The notes below the pieces were generated by a model. That model was not told the DNA's origin, searched no databases, and saw only the letters and a program-made list of their open reading frames with translations. From Prolixibacteraceae bacterium (GTDB lineage: Bacteria > Bacteroidota > Bacteroidia > Bacteroidales > Prolixibacteraceae): a stretch of 64,000 nucleotides of DNA. Shown in pieces: positions 1 through 9,025 of the stretch. Numbering within the stretch: the first letter of the stretch is position 1; every line of letters starts with the position of its first letter. The translations under genes and the position numbers were made by a program. The stretch is taken from contig JAIBEZ010000085.1 in assembly GCA_019459485.1 (NCBI GenBank), positions 27,966 through 91,965 on the forward strand, given 5' to 3'.

Positions 1-2138
1 CGGTTATTCCGGGCGATCATCCCGATTGTACAATTACCAAAGTGGGGAAAGATTATTACACAACTGGTTCGTCTTTCAATGTAACCCCGGTGATTTATCA
101 TTCAACCAACCTCGTTCACTGGGAAGCCATTGCACAGCCGGTAAGTGCATCGTGGTCTGGCTTCGGGGATAACCCGGGTGGTGGTTGCTGGGGCGGGCAC
201 GTGGTTTATTACAACGGCAAATGGTGGAATTACTTTTCGAGGGCAAACACCATGCATTTTGTAAAAGCCGACAAGCCAGAAGGTCCTTGGAGCGCTCCGA
301 CCAGGGTGAACAACCCATCGACGCTTCCTTACGGATTGGGATACGACAATTCGATATTTATCGACGACAACAACAAATGGTATTTGGTGGTAAAAAATGG
401 CCAGCCCAATGGCGGCATTGTTGAACTGGGAAGTAACGGTCAGCCAACTGGTGTTGTTTACGATTTAAAATGGTTGAATCCAAGTCCTGCCCTGCCCTAC
501 AGTTGGGCTGAAGGGCCTGTGATGTGGAAATACAATGGTTACTATTACTATTCGTTTGCACGCGACTTATCCGGAGGGCAAAAGTCGATGCGTAGCAAAA
601 CGCTGACTGCCGATCAATCAGCATGGCAAATGATGGGTGATTTTTTCAATGAGAGCGATCCGCTAAAATCGGGTTCCCTGTTTTCTGCGCCAAACCACGC
701 TTCCCCGGCGGTGTTGGTTGACGACAGCACTTCGTGGGTGATACATCCGGTTTATGCCAAAGGCGAGTGGAGAGGCCAGGGACGACAGGGTTTGCTGAAC
801 CAGGTTCGTTACAATTCAAGTGGCCGCCCGATTGCCGACTACCCTGTCAACAAATCGTTTACAGCGCCCAAACTGCCAAGCAGCGGAATCCCGTGGATGG
901 TTCCAAAATCCGATGAATTTTCAACGACCAAACTTCATCCTGAATGGTCTTCACTGGGCTACACAGCGTCCGGTAAAAACTCGCTAGCCCAACGCCCCGG
1001 CTGGTTGTGGTTATCGCCCAAAAGTACAACCAAAGGAAATACGGTAACCAAGTACGATGGCGAACACAATTATTCGCTCATTACGCGGCTCGATTTTGCG
1101 GCCAAATCCAACAATGATCAGGCTGGATTGAGATTATTACGGGGCGACGAAACCAAGTTTGTTAAACTCGTCAGTTCGCTAAATACTGAAGGGAAAAAGG
1201 TGGTAGTTTTTAGTTTTGAAAGCACCAGCTACGCAGCCGAAAACACTCTTGGCGATACGCTTTGGCTTAAAATGGTAAGGATAAACCATAAAATAACCGG
1301 ATTCTTTAGTGGCAATGGTGACGACTGGACACAAGTGGGACAAGCATTGGACGTATCGGTGATTGATTCTTATTCCGATTTTACATCGTTCACCGGAACG
1401 CTTCAGGGTTTGTATGTACAGGGAGCAACCAGCGCTTACTTTGACCTTTACATTTACCGCGATGCCTATACACCTATTCTGGCCGAATGTCCGGCAAACC
1501 AGTTTGGTACGACAAAAAGTTTACCCAGCCAGGGCATCAGTGTGCTCGACAATATCCACAACAACGATTGGGCATTGTATGCGGGAGTCGAATTTGGCAA
1601 CAACGATTACAAAGTTGAACCCGATTCAGTAGAATTTACCGCATCAGGCATCACTTCCGGCGGCATGATTGAGGTTTGGCTCGATTCTATTGATACCGGA
1701 ACTAAAGTAGCTGAATGTGCCATTGGCAATACCGGAAGTTGGAGCACATTTAAAAAGTTTAAAGCGCCGGTAACAACGGTTTCAGGTAACCACGATGTAT
1801 ATCTGAAATTTGTCGGATCGGGAACCGCCAAACTTTTTCAGCTTAAATGGATGAATTTCAGCAAAAAATCGGCACCAACATCTGCTTCAAAAGGAATAGA
1901 AAAACCGGGCAAACTTTCAATTTATCCCAATCCGGCAAAAGACCGGATTTCAATTTATTCCGGATTTCCGTTTAGTACCGTTGAAATATTCAGCATGAAT
2001 GGGAAAATGGTTTTTCAGGAAAGAAATGAAGCGACCCAAAGTTCAGTACTGAAATTAAATCTGGACGGCGGAATGTATGTTTTAAAAGTTAGCAGCGAAA
2101 AGGATGTCGCCTCTTCAAAGCTTTTGATTGAATTATAA
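1..2138 (+). CDS. GH43 glycosidase with CBM6-like and T9SS sorting domains, 5' end outside window
   Basis: Secreted family 43 glycoside hydrolase, likely a beta-xylosidase or arabinofuranosidase acting on xylan. The open frame runs from base 3 without an initiator (VIPGDHPDCT is the start of the GH43 blade), so the true start and signal peptide lie upstream; the GTG at 42 is internal. The catalytic base Asp is in GDHPDCT and the general acid Glu in SWAEGPV (codon 510-512). After the five-blade propeller (to about base 870) comes a concanavalin-like beta-xylosidase C-terminal domain (about 880-1480), then a CBM6-like module (about 1530-1850), then a T9SS type A sorting domain (LSIYPNPAKD to the stop). 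The next gene starts 18 bases downstream, so it is probably the first visible gene of a xylanase operon. The exact substrate cannot be read from sequence. Confidence 0.88.
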   Translation, partial: VIPGDHPDCTITKVGKDYYTTGSSFNVTPVIYHSTNLVHWEAIAQPVSASWSGFGDNPGGGCWGGHVVYYNGKWWNYFSRANTMHFVKADKPEGPWSAPTRVNNPSTLPYGLGYDNSIFIDDNNKWYLVVKNGQPNGGIVELGSNGQPTGVVYDLKWLNPSPALPYSWAEGPVMWKYNGYYYYSFARDLSGGQKSMRSKTLTADQSAWQMMGDFFNESDPLKSGSLFSAPNHASPAVLVDDSTSWVIHPVYAKGEWRGQGRQGLLNQVRYNSSGRPIADYPVNKSFTAPKLPSSGIPWMVPKSDEFSTTKLHPEWSSLGYTASGKNSLAQRPGWLWLSPKSTTKGNTVTKYDGEHNYSLITRLDFAAKSNNDQAGLRLLRGDETKFVKLVSSLNTEGKKVVVFSFESTSYAAENTLGDTLWLKMVRINHKITGFFSGNGDDWTQVGQALDVSVIDSYSDFTSFTGTLQGLYVQGATSAYFDLYIYRDAYTPILAECPANQFGTTKSLPSQGISVLDNIHNNDWALYAGVEFGNNDYKVEPDSVEFTASGITSGGMIEVWLDSIDTGTKVAECAIGNTGSWSTFKKFKAPVTTVSGNHDVYLKFVGSGTAKLFQLKWMNFSKKSAPTSASKGIEKPGKLSIYPNPAKDRISIYSGFPFSTVEIFSMNGKMVFQERNEATQSSVLKLNLDGGMYVLKVSSEKDVASSKLLIEL

Positions 2139-2156
2139 CCAAATAAAAATAAACAG

Positions 2157-3665
2157 ATGAATTACAAAAATTTACTTCTAGCATTCTGCATGTTCGCCAG
2201 TTCTGCAGTATATGCGCAGCCCATCGCCGACGGAAATACGAAATTCCTTGGCAGCGCATATAGTAGTTCACAGTCAACTAATTTCAGAAACTACTGGAAC
2301 CAAATTACTCCTGAAAATGGTGGAAAATGGGGAAGCGTGGAAAGAACCAGAGACGTAATGAACTGGGGGGAAATGGAAACGAGCTACAAATTGGCTAAGC
2401 AATATGGCATACTTTTTAAAGCGCACACCCTGATTTGGGGCGCACAACAACCTTCGTGGATCGGTGGATTAGATACAGCTTCCCAGCGTAAAGAAATAGA
2501 ACAATGGTTTTCGCTGACGGCTGCTAAGTATCCTGACATGGAATATATCGACGTGGTAAACGAGCCACTTCACAATGCACCCAATGGAATGCTTCCGTGG
2601 GGAGCCACTGTGAAAAATGTTGATTATGCAAAAGCTCTGGGTGGAGCCGGAAAAACCGGATGGGATTGGGTTGTAACTTCTTTCCGCATGGCCCGCAAAT
2701 ATTTCCCGAAATCGAAATTAATTCTGAATGAATACAGTGTGATCAACAGCTCAACAGAAACGGAGAAATATATTAATTTAATTAAAATTCTTCAGGCAGA
2801 TGGTTTGATTGATGGCATTGGCGAACAGGCACATGCTTTTACAACAGCCGGTACACCTGCAACGACCTTAAAAACGAACCTCGATGCACTGGGAGCAACC
2901 GGAGTACCCATCTATTTAACCGAAATGGATATTGACGGAGCGACGGATCTTATACAACTAAAAGAAATGCAGCGCGTTTTCCCAATTTTCTGGGAACACC
3001 CTTCCGTTAAGGGAATAACCTTTTGGGGCTTCAGAACGGGCCTGTGGCGTAACAACGAGAAAGCATACCTGATCAACTCAAATAACACTGAACGGCCAGC
3101 AATGAAGTGGTTGAAAGCTTATGTGAACGATACACTTACAATGACCGAATCAATTGCTCTTTCTTTTGACAATGACAGTACCTCAACTATTCTCAAAGGT
3201 GCTTCTGTTAATATGATTGCAACTGTACTGCCTTCAAATACAACCATTCCCAATATTACATGGAGTACGTATCCTACCTATCGGGCTTCAATTGATTCCA
3301 ACGGAAAACTAACTGCTTTGGGTAACGGAACTGTTACAGTTACGGCTACAGCCTGGGACGGTTCGGGAATTAAAGGCACAAAGGTTATTACTATTACAGA
3401 TCCACCCACAGGTTTATCCGATAAATTAAATGCAGGTTTTATAAAGGTGTATCCAAATCCTGCGGTGAATGGCAATTTCACAATCGCTGGAATTGAAAGT
3501 GTTAAACAAATTGAGTTAATTAATCTGCTTGGAGAAAAAGTGGTTACTCTCAATAATTTAAACCAATCGTCACTAAATATACAGGTAAATGTTCCTGAAG
3601 GAATTTATTTCCTGAAGCTATTCGACGGACATCAGTCAGTTAGTAAAAAAATTGTAATTAAATAA
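2157..3665 (+). CDS. GH10 endo-1,4-beta-xylanase with Ig-like and T9SS domains
   Basis: Secreted endo-xylanase of glycoside hydrolase family 10. A signal peptide covers residues 1-21 (ends SSAVYAQ). The TIM barrel spans about 25-330, with acid/base Glu136 in DVVNEPLH and nucleophile Glu256 in YLTEMDIDG. One substrate-cleft motif reads HTLIWGAQQPSW where many GH10 enzymes have WHSQ; I read this as a subfamily difference, since both catalytic Glu are present. Residues about 335-420 look like a bacterial Ig-like (Big_2) domain (ITWSTYPTYRASIDSNGK, VTVTATAW), and the last 75 are a T9SS sorting domain (VYPNPAVNGNF). It lies 18 bases after the GH43 gene and 6 bases before the GH10-GH43 gene. The sorting domain implies export through the Por system to the cell surface or medium. 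Confidence 0.93.
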   Translation: MNYKNLLLAFCMFASSAVYAQPIADGNTKFLGSAYSSSQSTNFRNYWNQITPENGGKWGSVERTRDVMNWGEMETSYKLAKQYGILFKAHTLIWGAQQPSWIGGLDTASQRKEIEQWFSLTAAKYPDMEYIDVVNEPLHNAPNGMLPWGATVKNVDYAKALGGAGKTGWDWVVTSFRMARKYFPKSKLILNEYSVINSSTETEKYINLIKILQADGLIDGIGEQAHAFTTAGTPATTLKTNLDALGATGVPIYLTEMDIDGATDLIQLKEMQRVFPIFWEHPSVKGITFWGFRTGLWRNNEKAYLINSNNTERPAMKWLKAYVNDTLTMTESIALSFDNDSTSTILKGASVNMIATVLPSNTTIPNITWSTYPTYRASIDSNGKLTALGNGTVTVTATAWDGSGIKGTKVITITDPPTGLSDKLNAGFIKVYPNPAVNGNFTIAGIESVKQIELINLLGEKVVTLNNLNQSSLNIQVNVPEGIYFLKLFDGHQSVSKKIVIK

Positions 3666-3671
3666 GCAACC

Positions 3672-5777
3672 ATGTATCAGAATTTTTTAAAACATATCAG
3701 GTTGACCGCACTGATAATTGCGATCGGTTTTTCAGTATTTTCAGCAAACGCACAAAAAGGGCTGAAAGATGTTTTTCAGGGGAAATTCTATCTCGGAACT
3801 GCCATGAACAATGGTCAGATTAACGGACGTGACACTGCTTCTGTCCGGATCATCAAACAGCATTTCAACTCCATCACTGCTGAAAACATCATGAAAAGCG
3901 CACTGATACAGCCAACAGAAGGAAAGTTTAACTTCGAACTGGCCGACCAGTTTGTTGAATTCGGGTTACAAAATCAAATGTTTATTGTAGGCCATTGTTT
4001 GGTGTGGCACTCACAGACACCAAGGTGGTTTTTTGTTGACAGCGATGGCAAAGATGTTTCGCGCGATGTCCTCATCAGCCGCATGAAAAATCATATTGAA
4101 ACAGTTGTTGGCCGCTACAAAGGCAAGGTAAAAGGCTGGGATGTTGTGAACGAAGCAATTGAAGACAACGGTTCCTGGCGCGAGAGCAAATTCTACAAGA
4201 TTATTGGTCCCGAATTCGTAAAACTGGCTTTTCAATTTGCCCGCGAAACCGATCCGGATGCTGAGCTCTACTACAACGATTATTCAATGGCGTTGCCAGG
4301 AAGACGAGAAGGCGTGGTTAAAATGGTAAAAGACCTTCAGAAAGACGGAATCCGCGTGGACGGAATCGGAATGCAGGGCCATTTAAGCATGGACTTTCCT
4401 AAAACAGAAGAATTCGAAAAAAGCATCCTGACTTTTGCCGGTTTGGGAGCACAGGTACACATTACTGAAATGGATATTTCGGCGCTGCCCAGCCCTAAAA
4501 ACCAGCAGGGAGCCGATGTCGATTCTCGGGTTGAATACAAAGCCGAGTTAAATCCTTACACAAATGGATTGACCGAAGAGGCTGAAAAAGCACACGCAAA
4601 ACGTTATCAGGAAATGTTCGATCTGTTCCTGAAACATCAGGACAAAATTGACCGGGTAACATTGTGGGGTGTTAGCGACCGCCAGTCGTGGAAAAACAAT
4701 TTCCCGGTTCCGGGACGGACGGATTATCCGCTGCTTTTCGATCGTAACAATCGGCCCAAAAGTTTTGCAAAAAGCCTGCTCGCCGGAGCGGAAACAAGTA
4801 TGCTCAAAAGCGGCAGTAACTATCTCATGAAAGACCTATACATTGCTGATCCTTCGGCGCACGTTTTCAAGGGCAAAATATACGTTTATCCGTCGCACGA
4901 CATTGAGACAGGAACTCGGGGTCATGGCGACGGCGACCAATTCGATATGCGCGATTACCGAATATTTTCGATGGACAATGTTGAGGGCCCGGTTACTGAT
5001 CACGGCGTAGCACTCGATTTAAAAGACATTCCCTGGGCGGGTCGCCAGTTGTGGGCGCCAGATGTGGCTTTCAAAAAAGGGACTTACTACCTTTATTTTC
5101 CGGCAAAGGACCAGACCGATATTTTCCGCATGGGTGTTGCCACCAGCAAAAAACCTGAAGGCCCGTTTAAGGCTGAATCCAACCCGATAAAAGGAAGTTA
5201 CAGCATCGATCCGGCTGTTTTTCAGGATAAAAACGGAGCACACTACATGTATTTCGGCGGACTCAGGGGCGGCCAGTTGCAACGTTACCGCAACAACAAA
5301 GCCATCGAGTCGGGCATTCATCCAAAAGCTGATGAACCTGCCTTGACTGCAAAAATCGCAAAACTGACCGACAATATGCTCGAATTTGCTGAAGAACCAA
5401 AGGATGTGGTTGTTCTTGATAAAGCAGGACAGCCCCTCAAAGAAGGCGACCGCAACCGCCGCTTTTTTGAAGCTGCCTGGGTTCACAACTACAACGGCAA
5501 ATACTATTTCTCCTACTCAACAGGCGACACGCACAATATTTGCTATGCCATTGGCGATAATCCTTACGGGCCATTCACTTATGAAGGTGTAATTCTCACT
5601 CCGGTTGTGGGTTGGACCACCCACCATTCCATCGTTGAATTCAAGGGAAAATGGTACCTGTTTCACCACGACAGCAAACCTTCAGGAGGAAAAACCCACC
5701 TGCGCAGTGTGAAAGTAACCGAATTGAAATACAATACCGACGGAACCATCCAAACCATTGACGGTGAAGGGAAATAA
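3672..5777 (+). CDS. bifunctional GH10-GH43 xylan-degrading enzyme
   Basis: Two-catalytic-domain secreted enzyme. A signal peptide (about residues 1-28, SVFSANAQ) precedes a GH10 domain (about 30-375) with acid/base Glu161 (DVVNEAIED) and nucleophile Glu266 (HITEMDIS), and the usual WHSQTPRWF cleft motif. A GH43 domain (about 385-701) follows with base Asp393 (YIADPSAHVF), pKa-modulating Asp513 (YSIDPAVF) and acid Glu600 (FFEAAWVHN). All catalytic residues of both domains are visible, so both are probably active: endo-xylanase plus xylosidase or arabinofuranosidase on one chain. Unlike its two upstream neighbours it has no T9SS domain, so it is probably periplasmic and works on imported oligosaccharides. 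It starts 6 bases after the GH10 gene, which indicates co-transcription. Confidence 0.92.
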   Translation: MYQNFLKHIRLTALIIAIGFSVFSANAQKGLKDVFQGKFYLGTAMNNGQINGRDTASVRIIKQHFNSITAENIMKSALIQPTEGKFNFELADQFVEFGLQNQMFIVGHCLVWHSQTPRWFFVDSDGKDVSRDVLISRMKNHIETVVGRYKGKVKGWDVVNEAIEDNGSWRESKFYKIIGPEFVKLAFQFARETDPDAELYYNDYSMALPGRREGVVKMVKDLQKDGIRVDGIGMQGHLSMDFPKTEEFEKSILTFAGLGAQVHITEMDISALPSPKNQQGADVDSRVEYKAELNPYTNGLTEEAEKAHAKRYQEMFDLFLKHQDKIDRVTLWGVSDRQSWKNNFPVPGRTDYPLLFDRNNRPKSFAKSLLAGAETSMLKSGSNYLMKDLYIADPSAHVFKGKIYVYPSHDIETGTRGHGDGDQFDMRDYRIFSMDNVEGPVTDHGVALDLKDIPWAGRQLWAPDVAFKKGTYYLYFPAKDQTDIFRMGVATSKKPEGPFKAESNPIKGSYSIDPAVFQDKNGAHYMYFGGLRGGQLQRYRNNKAIESGIHPKADEPALTAKIAKLTDNMLEFAEEPKDVVVLDKAGQPLKEGDRNRRFFEAAWVHNYNGKYYFSYSTGDTHNICYAIGDNPYGPFTYEGVILTPVVGWTTHHSIVEFKGKWYLFHHDSKPSGGKTHLRSVKVTELKYNTDGTIQTIDGEGK

Positions 5778-5804
5778 CTGAATATCGGGAGTTCGGCCTA
5801 AGCT

Positions 5805-7208
5805 TTAATTTTGCTCTTTGTTTGAATATTTCCTTTTCAGCCAAAAATATACCGGAATTCCTGAAAGGATAAGAATCAACCCTAAGGCAGCTTCGCGTGG
5901 TCGTGCAATAACCGTATTAAAAATCAGTCCGATACAAAAGAGTATAAAAATAGCCGGAACATACGGGTAACCCCACACTTTGTAGGGACGGTGCGCATCG
6001 GGCATTTTGCGGCGCAGGATAAATACGCCCAGCGTGGTAGCGCCGTAAAAGATAAAAACGGCAAAAATCACCATGTCGGTCAACTGATCGAATGTACCCG
6101 ACAGCACCAGCACCGAAGCCCATACCCCCTGCCACAAAAGCGAGTTGGAGGGCACATTAAATTTGTTCAGCTTTTTGATTCCCGAAAAGAAAAGTCCATT
6201 GCGGGCCATCGCATAATATGGACGCGAACCCGTAAGAATACTGGCATTGGTGCACCCCAGTGTGGTCAGCAAAATCAGCAGCGAAATGAACAAAACACCT
6301 CCGGTTCCCCAGAAACTTCGTACAGCCTCAACCGCAGCGATCTGATTGCCCGCTTCGTGAACCTGAACCAATTGAGGGATGGACAAAAGCGAGAGATACG
6401 TCACATTCACCAGCAGATAAACGGCGATTACCACAAAAACGCCTATCACAATTCCTTTCGGAATATTTCGGGTAGCATCTTTGATCTCTCCGCCTATAAA
6501 TCCAACAGAAACCCATCCCTGATAAGCCCAGAAAGCTGCAAGCATCGCTGTAAAAAAGGAAGAAAACGTAACTGTTCCGCTGATAAGATCCCGGCGATCC
6601 ATAAAATTGGCAGGTGTGGCAACCGAGCTGCCAAGTCCAAAAACAATAATCAAAAGCAGGCCTGCGCATACCATTAAGAGTATGGCTTTGCTCACCCCTG
6701 CCCCACTCTTTAATCCTGAAATATTTAGAATTGTTAATATCAGGATCAGCAGTATGGCAACGAGCTTAACGCCAAAATCCTGAAAAGGGAAGAAAACGCC
6801 TCCTATCGATAGATGTTGCAGCGATGAAAAAACTTCTGGAATGGGAATGATACTGTTCAGCGACTGGGCAAAAACATAAGCCAGAGAGGAAATAGTGGCA
6901 GTTTGAATGATCGTAAACAGCGACCAGCCATATAAAAAAGCAAAAAATCGGTTGTAAATTTTTTTCAGATAAACATATTCGCCTCCTGTATCGGCCAGTA
7001 ATCCGGCAACTTCGGCATTGCTCAGGGCGCCAAAAAGTGTGATAATTCCTCCGACAATCCATGCCGCAAGTATCCACGACGAAGACTGAAGTTCAGCAGC
7101 CATCGGAGCAATTTTCTTGTACACTCCTGAACCAATGATATTTGCGACTACAAATATGATGACATATCCCAACCCGAGCGTCTTTACCAGATTTCGTTGA
7201 TTACCCAT
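5805..7208 (-). CDS. APC-superfamily amino acid permease
   Basis: Inner-membrane transporter of the amino acid-polyamine-organocation superfamily, with 12 predicted membrane segments and the usual length (467 residues). The first helix carries the substrate-binding signature VVANIIGSGVYK and helix 3 has GGEYVYLKKIYN, as in LAT-like exchangers. The substrate is unknown. It converges with the GH10-GH43 gene (27 bases apart) and is a paralogue of the permease at 10661-12016, which shares the GSG/GAG helix-1 motif and GGEY. The two may flank an inserted set of carbohydrate genes, but this is only a positional remark. Confidence 0.88.
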   Translation of the reverse strand: MGNQRNLVKTLGLGYVIIFVVANIIGSGVYKKIAPMAAELQSSSWILAAWIVGGIITLFGALSNAEVAGLLADTGGEYVYLKKIYNRFFAFLYGWSLFTIIQTATISSLAYVFAQSLNSIIPIPEVFSSLQHLSIGGVFFPFQDFGVKLVAILLILILTILNISGLKSGAGVSKAILLMVCAGLLLIIVFGLGSSVATPANFMDRRDLISGTVTFSSFFTAMLAAFWAYQGWVSVGFIGGEIKDATRNIPKGIVIGVFVVIAVYLLVNVTYLSLLSIPQLVQVHEAGNQIAAVEAVRSFWGTGGVLFISLLILLTTLGCTNASILTGSRPYYAMARNGLFFSGIKKLNKFNVPSNSLLWQGVWASVLVLSGTFDQLTDMVIFAVFIFYGATTLGVFILRRKMPDAHRPYKVWGYPYVPAIFILFCIGLIFNTVIARPREAALGLILILSGIPVYFWLKRKYSNKEQN

Positions 7209-7290
7209 ATAGTTTTGAAAATGAATAAGGATTCGAAATTAAGAAATTAGTTAGATTCTGGAGGACTATTTACATTGCCGCGAATTTAAA

Positions 7291-7334
7291 ATGTGGGCAG
7301 CCATGCGAGTTGGAAATTCCGTAGCTGCTCACAT
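7291..7334. repeat. hairpin upstream of the GDPD-GH16 gene
   Basis: ATGTGGGCAGC at 7291-7301 pairs with GCTGCTCACAT at 7324-7334 (one G-T wobble) around a 22-base loop. It lies in the 199-base gap between divergent genes. It includes the ATG at 7291, which in-frame reading would take as a start, and so supports the downstream start at 7408. Role unknown; it could be a leader structure. Confidence 0.45.
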
Positions 7335-7407
7335 TTATTTTTTACTAAAACTTTGTGCAACTTTGTGTTTTCAAGCCTTCGGGGCAAAATCTGTAAAATC
7401 TAAAAAA

Positions 7408-8952
7408 ATGCAAAAAACAATAATTTTTACTTTCTCAGTTTTCCTTCTCCTGATTTTCATCCAGCAGTCAACAGCGCAAACCTCCGGTTCAGGAGAACAA
7501 AATAATTTCGTGAAAAATGGCGTTGTGGCCCACCGTGGCGCCTGGAAAAAAGACGGATTACCTCAGAACTCAATCGCTTCGTTAAAAAAGGCTATTAGCC
7601 TGGAAGTTGCCGGATCGGAGTTCGACGTGCAACTAACCGCCGACGGAGTTTTGGTGCTTAACCACGACCCGGTTTATGAAGGGCTGCACATCGAAAAAAC
7701 AAAATATTCAGGTCTGAAAAAATATCGGTTAAAAAACGGGGAAGTTCTTCCAACCCTCGAGAAGTACCTGAAAATTGGAATGAAACAGCAAACAACCCGC
7801 CTGATTCTGGAATTAAAACCATCGCAAGTCAGCAAGGAACGATCGCTGCTTCTGGCTCAAAAAGCTGTTGCGAAAGTAAATAAAATGCGTGCGCAACCCT
7901 GGATAACCTACATCAGTTTCGACTATGATATTCTGAAAGAAATAGTTCGTTTAGACCCATCGGCAAAGACAATGTACCTCAACGGAAATGTGTCACCAAG
8001 TCAGCTAAAAGCGGATGGAATAACTGGTGCGGATTATCACTTCAATGTTTTCAAAAAAGACGACAATTGGATGGACGATGCCCGAAAATCCGGAATTGAA
8101 ACAAATGTTTGGACTGTAAACGATCCTTTGCTGATGGATTATTTTCTGGCCCGTGACATCGATTATATTACTACCGACGAACCCGAACTCCTGCTGAAAA
8201 AAGTAGCTGAGAAGGAACAAAACCAGGGATGGAAACTGGTTTGGGTGGATGAATTTAACACCGCCGGCCTGCCTGATTCGACCAAATGGAACTACGACAC
8301 CCGCGGAAATACCTACGGTTGGGGAAACAACGAAGCGCAATGGTACAACGTAGCCAATCTGCAAAATACGCAGCTTAGCGATGGTACCCTAAAAATCGTT
8401 GCCCGTCAGGAACCAACTTCAGGCAAGGAATATTCCTCCGGAAGGATCACCACCAAAAGCAAAGGCGACTGGAAATACGGCAAGATTGAAGTCAGGGCAA
8501 AACTGCCTTCAGGAAAAGGTACATGGCCAGCCATCTGGATGCTGTCGTCGGACAATACTTATGGAGGATGGCCTAAAAGCGGTGAAATAGACATTATGGA
8601 ACATGTTGGGTACGATCCGGATTCTGTACATTCGACGGTTCACACCCAAAAATACAATCATACAAAGGGCACCCAGGTTGGGAAAGCAATAGCTGTGAAA
8701 ACCGCCACCACCCAATTCCATGTTTATACCACCGAGTGGGACGAAAATGAAATCAGAAGTTATGTGGATGGTACGCTCTATTTTTCCTTCCGGAAAGAGG
8801 ACAGCGGAGTCGATGCCTGGCCTTTCGACCAACCATTTCATTTAATCCTGAACCTTGCAATTGGCGGCGGTTGGGGCGGAAAGCACGGCATTGATGACAG
8901 CAAATTTCCACACACGTTTGAAGTTGATTACGTGCGGGTATTTAAACGTTAA
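7408..8952 (+). CDS. glycerophosphodiesterase-GH16 fusion protein
   Basis: Exported two-domain hydrolase. I place the start at 7408 because MQKTIIFTFSVFLLLIFIQQ begins a clear signal peptide ending QSTAQ; the frame is open upstream to 7291 but that stretch is non-coding in character. Residues about 35-265 form a glycerophosphodiester phosphodiesterase domain with His42 (AHRGAW), Glu71/Asp73 (EFDVQ) and His86 (NHDP), so the catalytic set is intact. Residues about 275-514 form a GH16 beta-glucanase of laminarinase type with the E-x-D-x-x-E signature GEIDIMEH (Glu393, Asp395, Glu398). The pairing suggests a substrate carrying both glycerophosphoryl groups and beta-1,3-glucan-like linkages, or two steps on one decorated glycan; that is inference. 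No T9SS domain is present, so it is probably periplasmic. Confidence 0.9.
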   Translation: MQKTIIFTFSVFLLLIFIQQSTAQTSGSGEQNNFVKNGVVAHRGAWKKDGLPQNSIASLKKAISLEVAGSEFDVQLTADGVLVLNHDPVYEGLHIEKTKYSGLKKYRLKNGEVLPTLEKYLKIGMKQQTTRLILELKPSQVSKERSLLLAQKAVAKVNKMRAQPWITYISFDYDILKEIVRLDPSAKTMYLNGNVSPSQLKADGITGADYHFNVFKKDDNWMDDARKSGIETNVWTVNDPLLMDYFLARDIDYITTDEPELLLKKVAEKEQNQGWKLVWVDEFNTAGLPDSTKWNYDTRGNTYGWGNNEAQWYNVANLQNTQLSDGTLKIVARQEPTSGKEYSSGRITTKSKGDWKYGKIEVRAKLPSGKGTWPAIWMLSSDNTYGGWPKSGEIDIMEHVGYDPDSVHSTVHTQKYNHTKGTQVGKAIAVKTATTQFHVYTTEWDENEIRSYVDGTLYFSFRKEDSGVDAWPFDQPFHLILNLAIGGGWGGKHGIDDSKFPHTFEVDYVRVFKR

Positions 8953-9025
8953 ACCACCTGAAAGTCAGGATCACTTGACGAATTTAATAGCTTCAATTAT
9001 TTAGTTATTTGTAACCTTGTTGAAT

